A stretch of DNA of 64,000 bases, from assembly GCF_014205115.1 (NCBI RefSeq), contig NZ_JACHMW010000001.1:1674001-1738000 (forward strand), in the 5' to 3' direction. The DNA is from Micrococcus endophyticus (GTDB lineage: Bacteria > Actinomycetota > Actinomycetes > Actinomycetales > Micrococcaceae). Positions 1-9,714 of the stretch are shown here, piece by piece; within the stretch, counting starts at the first letter, position 1, and each line of letters begins with the position of its first letter. Below the pieces are notes generated by a model. It was not told the DNA's origin. It ran no database searches and saw only the letters and a list, made by a program, of their open reading frames with translations. A program made the translations under genes and the position numbers.

Positions 1-28
1 GGACGGACCGGGCGGGCTCAGCGGCTGA

Positions 29-1744
<1,716 letters not shown>

Positions 1745-1825
1745 TCACCGGTGGACAGGTCCTCCTCCACGGCGCCGGGCCGGCCGGGGTACGGCTGGCA
1801 GTCGCGCCTTCGGAGTGCTAACCCC

Positions 1826-1856
1826 ATTATGAGCACTCGCCCGGGGAGAGTGCAAA
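1826..1856 (-). promoter_or_regulatory. groEL promoter with CIRCE operator (HrcA)
   Basis: Read on the minus strand, TTTGCACTC (1848-1856) and GAGTGCTCA (1830-1838) are separated by exactly 9 nt, matching the CIRCE consensus TTAGCACTC-N9-GAGTGCTAA with mismatches only near the outer ends. A CATAAT -10-like box (1826-1831) abuts the inner arm. A further perfect half-site TTAGCACTC follows at 1813-1821. HrcA binding is inferred from the motif. Confidence 0.85.
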
Positions 1857-1895
1857 AGGCCGGAGCGCCGCACGCCGCGGTGTCCGCGGACGGCG

Positions 1896-1942
1896 GACGG
1901 CCCCCGCCCGGGGCGCCGCGGGGCGCTCGGGCGGGGGCCGTC
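1896..1942 (-). terminator. Hairpin terminator after the LytR_C gene
   Basis: Perfect 14-bp inverted repeat: GACGGCCCCCGCCC at 1896-1909 pairs with 1929-1942. It lies 18 bp past the stop of the minus-strand LytR_C gene and upstream of the groEL promoter, so it should insulate groEL. There is no T-tract, as is common in high-GC genomes. Confidence 0.75.
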
Positions 1943-1959
1943 GGGGCCCGGACGGACCG

Positions 1960-2976
1960 TCAGCCGGTGACGACGACGGCGACGCCGTTGACCTGCAGGT
2001 TGGGGGTCTGCAGCACCGGGAAGCCGAGCTCGGCGGCGACGGCCTCGGCGGCCGCCTGGTTGCCCGAGCCGTTGTAGAGCACGGTGGAGGACTGGATGCC
2101 GTAGCCGCCCCAGTTCTGCGCGGACACGGAGGTGAAGCCGGCGGAGCGCAGGCGCTGGGCGTAGGAGGCGGCCAGGCCGGTGGTGCGGGTGGCGTTGTAG
2201 ACCGTGACGTTGGTGGACCGCGCGGCGGCGGCGGCCTGGGCCGCGGCCGAGCGAGAGGCCTCCGCGGCCTGGGCGGCCTCGGCGGAACGGGACGCCTCCG
2301 CCGCGGCGGCGGCCGAGCGGGAGGCCTCCGCGGCCTGGGCGGCGGCGGCGGAACGGGACGCCTCCGCCGCGGCGGCGGCCGAGCGGGAGGCCTCGGCGGC
2401 CTGGGCGGCGGCGGCCGAGCGGGAGGCCTCGGCGGCCTGCGCGGCCTCGGCCGAGCGGGAGGCCTCGGCGGCCTGCGCGGCCTCGGCCGAGCGCGACGCC
2501 TCCGCCGCGGCGGCGGCCGAGCGCGACGCCTCGGCGGCGGCCGCCTCCTCGGCGGCGCGGGAGGAGGCCGCGGCGGCCTCGGCGGCCGACTGCTCCGCCG
2601 CGGACTGCGCGGCGGCCTGGGAGCGGGAGGCCTCGGCGGCGGCCGCATCCTCCGACGGGGAGGCGGGCTCGGTCGTGGCGGCGCCCTCGGTCGGGGAAGC
2701 CGGCTCGGACGAGGTCGAGGGGTCCGCGGCCGGGGACGAGGCGGAGGACTCGGCCGCGACGGGCTCGGAGCGGTCGCCCGTGAGCCAGGGCAGCACGACG
2801 CCCACGAAGAGGCCGGCGAGAAGGACGAGTCCGGCCACCAGCAGGAGCGGGCTGAAGCGGCGGGCGCCGCCCGCGGCGGCGGCCGCGCCGGCGGGGGCGG
2901 CGAAGGACGCGCGGTGGGCGCCGCGCTGGTCCGTGTACTCGGGGACCTCGTCGAAGCGGTCGGGCTGGTAGGCCAT
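1960..2976 (-). CDS. LytR C-terminal domain membrane protein with Ala/Ser/Glu-rich stalk
   Basis: 338 residues. A short cytosolic N-terminus is followed by one membrane segment (about 43-65), then a very long low-complexity stalk (about 70-250) built from repeats such as [12 protein letters not shown], then a LytR_C domain (about 255-338, starting near [13 protein letters not shown]). The family domain occurs in cell-envelope proteins, often C-terminal to LytR-CpsA-Psr phosphotransferases, but the catalytic LCP domain is absent here, so an envelope-binding role is inferred only. The start is supported by AGGAGA 8 nt upstream. The gene follows the DUF3263 gene by 3 nt, so the two probably share a transcript. 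Confidence 0.85.
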   Translation of the reverse strand: MAYQPDRFDEVPEYTDQRGAHRASFAAPAGAAAAAGGARRFSPLLLVAGLVLLAGLFVGVVLPWLTGDRSEPVAAESSASSPAADPSTSSEPASPTEGAATTEPASPSEDAAAAEASRSQAAAQSAAEQSAAEAAAASSRAAEEAAAAEASRSAAAAAEASRSAEAAQAAEASRSAEAAQAAEASRSAAAAQAAEASRSAAAAAEASRSAAAAQAAEASRSAAAAAEASRSAEAAQAAEASRSAAAQAAAAARSTNVTVYNATRTTGLAASYAQRLRSAGFTSVSAQNWGGYGIQSSTVLYNGSGNQAAAEAVAAELGFPVLQTPNLQVNGVAVVVTG

Positions 2977-2979
2977 GGG

Positions 2980-3285
2980 TCAGTTCTCCTGGCGGGAAGC
3001 GGGCGTGGACGGGGCCGGGTCCGCGGGGGCCCTGCGCGCCCTGCTGCGGGTGCCGCGCTTGCGCAGCAGCCGGGCGACGAGCAGGGGCCGGTAGGCCAGG
3101 GCGGCCTCACGGTCCAGCAGTCCGTTCAACACCTGATAGTAGGCGGTCGGGGAGAGCCCGAGACGCTCCCGGACGGCGTGGTCCTTGGCGCCGCCGTGTC
3201 GCCACGTGGCGGCCTCGAGGTCCAGCACCGCGCGCTCCTGCGGCGTCAGCGCGTCCCGGCGGGGTTCGGGGGCGGAGGTCGGCAT
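2980..3285 (-). CDS. DUF3263 family small helix-turn-helix-like protein
   Basis: 101 residues from the ATG (MPTSAPEP...). A longer reading upstream is rejected because it overlaps ung on the other strand. The core (residues about 12-70, [20 protein letters not shown]... then [16 protein letters not shown]) matches the actinobacterial DUF3263 family, which looks like a small HTH fold. The tail is basic. It is the first gene of a two-gene unit with the LytR_C gene, an arrangement widely seen in actinobacteria next to ung. A DNA-binding function is inferred, not shown. Confidence 0.85.
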   Translation of the reverse strand: MPTSAPEPRRDALTPQERAVLDLEAATWRHGGAKDHAVRERLGLSPTAYYQVLNGLLDREAALAYRPLLVARLLRKRGTRSRARRAPADPAPSTPASRQEN

Positions 3286-3321
3286 GGCCGCCACTGTACC
3301 CAGCGCGGCTACGCTCGGGGG

Positions 3322-3999
3322 ATGGAGTTCATCGCACCCCTGGACCCCGGATGGGAGGCGGCGCTCGCCCCCCAGGCCGCCGCGCTCGAGCAGGTCGGCG
3401 CGGCCCTCACGCAGCGGCGGGCCGCCGGAGAGCAGGTGCTCCCGGCCCCCGAGCACATCCTGCGCGTGTTCCGCCGGCCCTTCGAGGACGTCCGGGTGCT
3501 CGTGCTCGGCCAGGACCCCTATCCCACGCCGGGCCACCCCATCGGCCTGAGCTTCGCCGTGGATCGCCACGTGCGCCCGCTCCCCCGCTCCCTGGTGAAC
3601 ATCCACCGCGAGCTGCAGGACGACCTCGGCATCGCCCCGCCCGCGCACGGGGACCTCTCGGCGTGGGCGGACCAGGGCGTCATGCTGCTCAACCGCGCAC
3701 TGACGGTGCGGGCCGGCGCCCCCGGCAGCCATCGGGGCCTGGGCTGGGAGCAGATCACGGAGGCCGCGGTCCGTGCCCTCTGCGAGCGCGGCACCCCGCT
3801 GGTGGGCCTGCTGTGGGGCGCCGACGCGCGGCGCATGGCGCCGCTGCTCACCCAGGCGGGGGCCGGCGTCGTGGAGTCCCCGCATCCCTCCCCGCTGAGC
3901 GCGCACCGCGGGTTCTTCGGCTCGCGCCCGTTCAGCCGGGTGAACCGGCTGCTGGAGGAGGCCGGCGCGGAGCCGGTGGACTGGCGCCTGCCCGACTGA
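3322..3999 (+). CDS. ung: Uracil-DNA glycosylase
   Basis: Removes uracil from DNA in base-excision repair. The 225-residue product has the family 1 motifs: GQDPYPTPG with the catalytic Asp at residue 65, and HPSPLS with the catalytic His at residue 188. The ATG at 3322 gives the normal family length and leaves 36 bp to the divergent DUF3263 gene, so the two promoters must overlap or lie close together. Convergent with the thrE-like gene downstream (15 bp between stops). Confidence 0.97.
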   Translation: MEFIAPLDPGWEAALAPQAAALEQVGAALTQRRAAGEQVLPAPEHILRVFRRPFEDVRVLVLGQDPYPTPGHPIGLSFAVDRHVRPLPRSLVNIHRELQDDLGIAPPAHGDLSAWADQGVMLLNRALTVRAGAPGSHRGLGWEQITEAAVRALCERGTPLVGLLWGADARRMAPLLTQAGAGVVESPHPSPLSAHRGFFGSRPFSRVNRLLEEAGAEPVDWRLPD

Positions 4000-4014
4000 G
4001 CGGGCGTCGGCGGC

Positions 4015-5934
4015 TCAGCCGCGCTGGTGCATCACGAGCTCGGTGGGCAGCAGCGTGCCCATGCGGTCCGTGATGGGCTTGGCGAGCGTGTTGCCGAAGG
4101 CGACGCCGGCGGCGATCGCCACCACGATCACCGCGGCGTTGAACAGGCCCGCCAGGCCGAGCAGCGTGGAGCCGGTCTCCACGGTGAACCCGTAGACCGA
4201 GCGGAACATCATCAGGCCCGGCAGCAGGAACAGCATGGACGGCAGCACGATCACCAGGGCGGGCGCGGCGATGCGCTGGGCCACCAGGCGGCCGAGGAAC
4301 CCGACCGCGGTCGCCGCCGCGGCGGGGACCAGCCGGTCCCCGATGCCGAGCTGCTGCGCCGCCAGGAACACGCCGTAGCCCGCGCCGGAGACGAGCCCGC
4401 ACGCCAGGATCTGCGGCCAACGGGACTGCTCCACCACCGCGTCGGACATGCCGGCTGCCGTCACCAGGGCCAGCAGCAGCAGCGGCGGGTGCTGCAGGGT
4501 CCCCGCCTCGGCGAGGTCCAGGTGCTCCAGGCCCGCGAGGTCGCCGAGGGCGACCGCGACCATGATCCCCGCCATCACCCCCGTGAACACGAGCAGGGCG
4601 GAGAGGAAGCGGCCGGCCGCCGTGACGGGGAAGCCGTTGATGGCGTCCTGCACGGCGGTGACGAACCGCGCCGTGGGCAACAGCATCATGATGCCGCCGG
4701 CGATCACCACCGCCGGGTTGACCGGCAGCTCCAGGGCGAAGGCGGCCAGCGCGATCACCGTGGCCACGATCGCCCCGAACATGGTGGAGAAGATCTCGGG
4801 GAACCGGGCGCGGTCGGCCTGGATCTTGAGCCAGAACACGAGCCAGGTGGAGATCATCCCGAGCAGCGAGCCGGTCCAGTTGCCGCCGATGAACGGGATG
4901 AAGCAGGCCACGAACACCCCGGCGAAGAGGATCTCGAACACGGCCGGGAAGGGCTTGGGCTGGTGCCGGATCTCCACGAGCCGGCGCTGGGCCTCGGCGC
5001 GGTCCAGGCGGCCGTCCGCGATCTCCTCCACGAGCCGGTGGACGGCCACGAGGCCCTCGAAGTTCACGGAGGAGGAGCGCACCACGCGCTGCAGCGTGTA
5101 CGGCGACTCGCCGCGGGAGGAGTCCGGCGCGTAGTTCAGCGAGATGGACTGGTTGGTCAGGTCCACCTCGGTCTCGAGGATCCCGTAGGCCTGCGTGACC
5201 ACGATGATCGAGGTCTCCACGTCCAGGGAGGCCGCACCGAAGCTGAACATGGTCTCGCCCAGCTTGAGCGCGAAGTCCAGGGTGGTGCGCGCCTCGAGGG
5301 CGTGCGTCTCGGCCTCGCGGCGCTGCTGCAGGGTCGAGCGCATGCGGCGCCCGTACGGGGAGGAGTGCAGGCGGTCGGCCAGGACGAGCGCCTGGGTGGG
5401 CAGGTTCTCGACGAACACCTCGCGCGCCTTGCGTCCGCGGCGGCGCCCGCGCTTCTCCGGCGGGCCCACGGGCACCACGGGGTCCGGGACGGTGACGTCC
5501 GGCTCGGGGAGCACGTCCGGGGCGGGCAGGGCGCCGTCGGCGTCCGCGGGGGCCAGCACGGAGGTGGGCACCTGCTCGGACAGGGGCGGCTCGGTGAGCG
5601 GGGCGTCCGCGGCCTGCTCGGGGAGCTGCTCCTCCGGCGCCGCCGGCTCCGGACGCGCCACGGGCGCGGCGTCGGCCGGGTCCGGCTCCGCGGCGGCGGG
5701 GCGGACGACGGCGGGGAGCGGCTCGGCGGGCTCCACGGCGACGGCGGCGGGGTGGGCGTCCTCGGCGGGGTGCGGCCGGGCGTCCTCGGCGGCCGCCGGG
5801 TCCTGCGGCGCGGTGTCGTGGTCCGCCGAGGCGGGGCGCAGCACCGGGATGAGGGCGGGGACGGCGGGGGGCTCGGCGACCCGCGGGTCGAACCGCTCCG
5901 GCTCGTGGGTGCCCTCCGGCTCCATGCGGCTCAC
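4015..5934 (-). CDS. ThrE-like threonine/serine exporter family protein
   Basis: 639 residues from a GTG at 5934, chosen because GGAGAGGA stands 4-5 nt upstream; an ATG three codons later is possible. The first 210 residues are an acidic Pro/Ala/Glu-rich region ending in basic RRGRKAR. The rest is the ThrE fold: a soluble domain (TLDFALKLGETMFSFGAAS...) followed by about ten hydrophobic segments, as in the DUF1212/DUF3815 (ThrE) pair fused in one chain. Family members export threonine and serine by proton antiport; the substrate here is inferred. The long N-terminal extension is unlike the Corynebacterium protein. Confidence 0.88.
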   Translation of the reverse strand: MSRMEPEGTHEPERFDPRVAEPPAVPALIPVLRPASADHDTAPQDPAAAEDARPHPAEDAHPAAVAVEPAEPLPAVVRPAAAEPDPADAAPVARPEPAAPEEQLPEQAADAPLTEPPLSEQVPTSVLAPADADGALPAPDVLPEPDVTVPDPVVPVGPPEKRGRRRGRKAREVFVENLPTQALVLADRLHSSPYGRRMRSTLQQRREAETHALEARTTLDFALKLGETMFSFGAASLDVETSIIVVTQAYGILETEVDLTNQSISLNYAPDSSRGESPYTLQRVVRSSSVNFEGLVAVHRLVEEIADGRLDRAEAQRRLVEIRHQPKPFPAVFEILFAGVFVACFIPFIGGNWTGSLLGMISTWLVFWLKIQADRARFPEIFSTMFGAIVATVIALAAFALELPVNPAVVIAGGIMMLLPTARFVTAVQDAINGFPVTAAGRFLSALLVFTGVMAGIMVAVALGDLAGLEHLDLAEAGTLQHPPLLLLALVTAAGMSDAVVEQSRWPQILACGLVSGAGYGVFLAAQQLGIGDRLVPAAAATAVGFLGRLVAQRIAAPALVIVLPSMLFLLPGLMMFRSVYGFTVETGSTLLGLAGLFNAAVIVVAIAAGVAFGNTLAKPITDRMGTLLPTELVMHQRG

Positions 5935-5966
5935 CGTGTCCTCTCCGTGTGCGGTGCGGGGATGAG

Positions 5967-5991
5967 AAAGGGCCCTCCCGAAGGAGGGCCC
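5967..5991 (-). terminator. Rho-independent terminator of tRNA-Val
   Basis: 9-bp stem (5970-5978 with 5983-5991) and a 4-nt loop, with AAA on the plus strand (TTT on the transcript) at 5967-5969. It sits 8 bp after the tRNA 3' end and just upstream of the exporter start. Confidence 0.9.
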
Positions 5992-5998
5992 CGCTGGG

Positions 5999-6072
5999 TG
6001 GATCTTACTGGACTCGAACCAGCGACCTCTCGCGTGTGAAGCGAACGCTCTAACCAACTGAGCTAAAGATCC
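5999..6072 (-). tRNA. tRNA-Val (anticodon CAC)
   Basis: Full cloverleaf on the minus strand: acceptor GGATCTT/AAGATCC, D arm, anticodon stem TTCGC/GCGAG enclosing loop TTCACAC with anticodon CAC, and T arm with TTCGAGT. The 3' end reads A-CCC, so CCA is not encoded exactly and must be completed by the CCA-adding enzyme. Decodes GTG. Confidence 0.95.
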
Positions 6073-6200
6073 TCGTGCTCCGCGGCGCTTCCGCCCGGGC
6101 AACTCGATGGATACTACCCCCCTCCCCGGCGCGGGGCAAGTCGGCCGCCCGGGGCCGGCCCGGGCGCCAGGGACGGCGGCCCCGGCCGGGTGCACGGCGA

Positions 6201-6231
6201 CGCCCGTCCCCGCGGATGGCGGGGACGGGCG
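6201..6231 (-). terminator. Terminator of the subtilase gene
   Basis: Perfect 13-bp stem (6201-6213 with 6219-6231) and a 5-nt loop, 39 bp after the subtilase stop on the minus strand. Confidence 0.8.
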
Positions 6232-6269
6232 CCGGGTGCGGGCCGCACCTCATCGGCCCGCGCAGGACG

Positions 6270-8195
6270 TCACTTGGCGGTGACGGCCACGTCGTCGATG
6301 CGGAACACGGTCGAGTTGGAGTAGTCCTCCACGCCGCGGAACCGCAGGGTCACGGTCTTGCCCTTGTAGGCGGACAGGTCCACGGTGTGCTGGGCGTAGG
6401 AGGTGCCCTTCTCGAGGTTGGAGTGCGACTTCACGGTGGTGGTCTGGGAGCCGTCCACGACCTGCACGGCCAGGGTGTCGTACTGCGAGCGGGTGGTGGT
6501 CTCGTCCGAGCCGACCTGCAGCCAGTAGCTCAGGCTCGCGCCGGAGGCCGGGACGGTGACGCGCTGCTCCACGGTGCCGGTGTTCGAGCGGCCGTAGCCG
6601 TTGAGCACGCCGTAGTTGGAGCCCGAGCGGGCGTAGCCGGCGGCGTTGCCCACGAAGTCCGAGGGGGTGCCGGTCCAGCCGGTGGCGCCGGACTCGAAGC
6701 CGCCGTTCACGATGACGCCGGTGGGGGTCGGCTCCTCCGGGGTGGTGGTCCCGCCGCCCAGCGCCGCGACGGCCCGGGTGGCGTCCACGAGGCCGGCGCC
6801 GCAGCCCGCGGAGCAGGCGACGGGCATGGAACGCGCGGTGGACTTCAGGGTGGACTCCACCTGGGCCGGGGTGATGCCCGGCTGCTGGGCGAGCATCAGG
6901 GCGGTCAGGCCCGCGACGTGCGGGGTGGCCATGGAGGTGCCGTTGTAGGAGGCGTGGCCGGCCGTGGTCGGCGTGGTCAGACCCTTGTTGATGGTGGAGA
7001 TGATGCTGCTGCCGGGGGCGGTCACGTCCACGGCGGAGCCGTAGTTGGAGAATGAGGAGCGGGCGCCCTGGCTGGTGGAGGCGGCCACGGTGATGACGTT
7101 GGAGCAGTTGGCCGGGCGGGCGTTGGCGGCCGGCTGGTTCTCGTTGCCGGCGGCGACGACCACGGGCACGCCGCGGTTCACGGCGGCGTTGATCGCGTTC
7201 TGGTAGGTGGTGCCGCAGGTGCCGGAGCCGCCGAGGGACATGTTGATCACGTCCGCCGGGTTGGCGTTCGCGGGCACGCCGGTGACGCTGCCGCCCGAGG
7301 CCCAGACGATGGCGTCGGCGATGTCGGCCAGCGAGCCGCCGCACTTGCCGAGGACGCGGACGGGCTGGATCTTGGCGTTCGGGGCCACGCCCACCACGCC
7401 CTGGGTGTCCGTCACGGCGGCGACGGTGCCGGCCACGTGGGTGCCGTGCCAGGAGGAGTTGCCGGGCTGCGAGGCACCGCACTCGCCGGCGGCGTACCAG
7501 TCGCCCTCGTCGCGCGGGTTGGAGTCGCGGCCGTTGCCGTCGCGCGCCGCGGCGGAGCTGGAGTTGAAGTCGTAGCCGGCCACGACGTTGCGGTCGAGGT
7601 CGGGGTGGGAGGTGATGCCCGTGTCGAGCACGGCCACGGTGACGCCGGAGCCGGTGTTGTAGTCCCAGGCGCCGGGCACGCGCATGCCGTTGGTGCCGGT
7701 GAAGCCCCACTGCTGGGAGTAGAGGGCGTCCGCCGGGCTCAGCCCGGTGGCGGTCATGATGGCGTTGGGCTCGACGTCCTCGACGGCGCCGGAGGCCTTG
7801 AGGTCGGCCATGAACCGGGCGGACTCGGACTGGTCCAGCTTGCGGTCGGCCTGGACCACGTGGGAGCCGAGGGCGGTCTCGCGCAGCTCCTTCACCGAGA
7901 CGCCGGCGGCCTTGGCGGCCTTGCCCCAGGCCAGGGCGCGGCCCTTGCCGTTGGAGTTCTGCGCGGTCTCCTTGTAGGTGACGATGAAGGAGTCGTAGCC
8001 GTCGGCGTTGGGGTCCGCGGCGTCGGCGGTGGCCAGCGGGGCCGCGGCGGCGGGGCGGGGGGCCTGCTCGGCCCGGGCGCCCTCGGCGGGGGCGGCGAAC
8101 GCGGGCGAGCTGGTCAGGGCGCCGCCGGCGAGGACGGCGCCGGCCAGGAGGGCGCCGACGCGACGGCGGTTGCTGTGCTGCACGGAGGACTTCAC
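6270..8195 (-). CDS. Secreted subtilisin-like serine protease (S8) with C-terminal beta-sandwich domain
   Basis: 641 residues from a GTG with GAGGAGAT upstream. Order: signal peptide (1-35, cleavage near AFA-APA), inhibitor I9-type propeptide (about 65-145), S8 catalytic domain with Asp191 (VAVLDTG), His250 (HGTHVAG) and Ser421 (GTSMATPHVAG), a Thr/Pro linker (about 475-490), then a C-terminal domain of about 150 residues rich in beta-strand pattern, resembling carbohydrate-binding or jelly-roll modules. Paired cysteines suggest disulfides outside the cell. Extracellular protein degradation is the likely role. It is monocistronic, with its own terminator and a palindrome in the upstream region. 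Confidence 0.95.
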   Translation of the reverse strand: MKSSVQHSNRRRVGALLAGAVLAGGALTSSPAFAAPAEGARAEQAPRPAAAAPLATADAADPNADGYDSFIVTYKETAQNSNGKGRALAWGKAAKAAGVSVKELRETALGSHVVQADRKLDQSESARFMADLKASGAVEDVEPNAIMTATGLSPADALYSQQWGFTGTNGMRVPGAWDYNTGSGVTVAVLDTGITSHPDLDRNVVAGYDFNSSSAAARDGNGRDSNPRDEGDWYAAGECGASQPGNSSWHGTHVAGTVAAVTDTQGVVGVAPNAKIQPVRVLGKCGGSLADIADAIVWASGGSVTGVPANANPADVINMSLGGSGTCGTTYQNAINAAVNRGVPVVVAAGNENQPAANARPANCSNVITVAASTSQGARSSFSNYGSAVDVTAPGSSIISTINKGLTTPTTAGHASYNGTSMATPHVAGLTALMLAQQPGITPAQVESTLKSTARSMPVACSAGCGAGLVDATRAVAALGGGTTTPEEPTPTGVIVNGGFESGATGWTGTPSDFVGNAAGYARSGSNYGVLNGYGRSNTGTVEQRVTVPASGASLSYWLQVGSDETTTRSQYDTLAVQVVDGSQTTTVKSHSNLEKGTSYAQHTVDLSAYKGKTVTLRFRGVEDYSNSTVFRIDDVAVTAK

Positions 8196-8492
8196 TGTTG
8201 ATCTCCTCGGAGGTCTGGGCCACCGGCTTCGGGACATCCGAGGGACTCGGGTCCGGGTGACTGACCTCACAGTAGGGTCGCGGCCCGGCGGCCACGAGGC
8301 CCGCGGTCGAAGTCTGCCGGATGGTCCACGCATCTCTGGCGGATCCGCCAGAGGCGGCTGGCCGATGGTGCCGCCGGGCACACAGCCGGCCCCCAGTTCC
8401 TGTGCGCCGCGTCTGCAAAGGCCTCCGCCCGGCCGGTGCAGCCACAGCCCGGGGACGCGGCCCGCTCCCGTCGAGGGACGCCCCGGGACGAC
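8196..8492. promoter_or_regulatory. Upstream region of the subtilase with a perfect 20-bp palindrome
   Basis: Gene-free. It contains a perfect palindrome at 8334-8353 (arms CTCTGGCGGA/TCCGCCAGAG, no spacer), about 140 bp before the subtilase GTG. A weak CTACTGT (-10-like, minus strand) lies near 8270-8276. The palindrome could be an operator; no regulator is identified. Confidence 0.5.
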
Positions 8493-8533
8493 GACGGCGC
8501 CGCACCCTCCTCGCGGAGGCGTGCGGCGCCGTC
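8493..8533 (-). terminator. Long hairpin terminator after tRNA-Thr
   Basis: Perfect 13-bp arms (8493-8505 with 8521-8533), continued by CCTCC/GGAGG (8506-8510, 8515-8519) around a TCGC loop with one bulged base. It lies 22 bp beyond the tRNA-Thr 3' end. Confidence 0.8.
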
Positions 8534-8554
8534 GGGCACGCGGGGCGTGCGCGG

Positions 8555-8628
8555 AGCCCCCTGCCGGATTCGAACCGGCGACCTGCTGTTTACAAGGCAG
8601 CTGCTCTGGCCAGCTGAGCTAAGGAGGC
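8555..8628 (-). tRNA. tRNA-Thr (anticodon TGT)
   Basis: Cloverleaf on the minus strand: acceptor GCCTCCT/AGGGGGC, anticodon loop CTTGTAA with anticodon TGT, T loop TTCGAAT. The base pair closing the anticodon loop is a C-A mismatch (GCTGC/ACAGC), unusual but tolerable. CCA is not encoded. Decodes ACA. Confidence 0.93.
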
Positions 8629-8701
8629 GGGCGGGCCGGCGGGCGAGGCCCCCTCCGGGGCTCGGGCCGACCGTCCCCAGGGTACAAGCCCTGCAGACGC
8701 G

Positions 8702-8732
8702 GCGGGGCGCCTCCGTGGTGGAGGCGCCCCGC
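8702..8732 (-). terminator. Terminator of the DsbA-like gene
   Basis: Perfect 13-bp stem (8702-8714 with 8720-8732) with a GTGGT loop, 17 bp after the stop codon of the minus-strand gene. Confidence 0.85.
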
Positions 8733-8748
8733 GCGGGTCGAACCGTGG

Positions 8749-9621
8749 TCAGCCGGAGATCTTGGACTGCGCCCACTCCTGGAACGACTGGTCCGGGCCG
8801 CCGATGGCCCAGTTCTCGCCGTCCATGAACACGGTGGGGGTGCCGCCCACACCGGCCGCCTGGGCCTGGCGGGTGGTGTGCTCCACGGCGGAGCGGAAGG
8901 TGCCGTCCTCCACGCAGGAGGCGATGTCCGCGCCGTTGTCCTGGGCGAGCTGGGTCAGCGCGGCGTTGTCGATGCCCTTGCCGCCGTGCTCCTGGTAGGT
9001 CCCGAACAGGGCGGTGACGAAGCCGTTGTAGGCCTCGGGCTTCTGGTCCGCCACGCAGTAGGCGGCGTTGGCGGCGCGCGCCGAGTAGTTCTGGTTGTTG
9101 GGCGCGCTGAGGAAGTCGACCATGCGGTACTCGACCGTGACCTCGCCGGCCTCGAGCCACTGCTCGATCTGGGCGGCGTTGGAGGTCTCGAAGTCGGCGC
9201 AGTACACGCAGTTGAAGTCGGCGTACAGCACGATCTCGGAGGGCTCGCCCTCGGCTGGGGCCTCGGCGGCCGGGATGGTCTCCGGCTGCTGGGCGGCGCC
9301 CTGCTCCGGCACCTCGACCGTCGAGGCGTCCACCTCGCGGGCGCCGGCGCCCTCGGCCAGCGTGGTGGCGGAGGTCAGCTCGATGCCGCCCTGCTCGTTG
9401 GCGGCGGCGGGGATGGGGCCGGCCGCAGCGGGCTCGTCGCCGCCGCGGTTCAGGACGAAGGCCACGATCAGGCCGATCACCAGGATCGCAGCGAGCACGG
9501 AGCCCCAGATCACGGCGGTGCGGCGGCGGCCGTCCTTCTTGCGCTGCTGCTCCTGGATCTGGCGGGCACGCGCACGGGCGTCCGTCGCCGAGGTGTGCGA
9601 GCCTGACGTGTTCCGGGCCAA
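8749..9621 (-). CDS. Membrane-anchored DsbA-family thioredoxin-fold protein
   Basis: 290 residues from a TTG start, chosen because AGGAGG stands 4 nt upstream and the next candidates lack a site. A basic cytosolic N-terminus is followed by one membrane segment (about 36-57), an Ala/Glu/Pro linker, and a DsbA-like thioredoxin fold (about 128-290). The active site is CVYC at residues 138-141, and the cis-Pro region reads GVGGTPTVF. Members of this family catalyse disulfide formation or isomerisation in exported proteins; the direction of electron flow cannot be told here. It is monocistronic and divergent from the DUF4032 gene. Confidence 0.92.
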   Translation of the reverse strand: MARNTSGSHTSATDARARARQIQEQQRKKDGRRRTAVIWGSVLAAILVIGLIVAFVLNRGGDEPAAAGPIPAAANEQGGIELTSATTLAEGAGAREVDASTVEVPEQGAAQQPETIPAAEAPAEGEPSEIVLYADFNCVYCADFETSNAAQIEQWLEAGEVTVEYRMVDFLSAPNNQNYSARAANAAYCVADQKPEAYNGFVTALFGTYQEHGGKGIDNAALTQLAQDNGADIASCVEDGTFRSAVEHTTRQAQAAGVGGTPTVFMDGENWAIGGPDQSFQEWAQSKISG

Positions 9622-9714
9622 GGGTCCTCCTCGTGGGGCGGGCGGTCCGGGGCCGAGGGAGCGGACCCGGAGGTGAGGGCGGCAGACGCGCCGCGCGAGG
9701 CAAGCATAGCGGCC

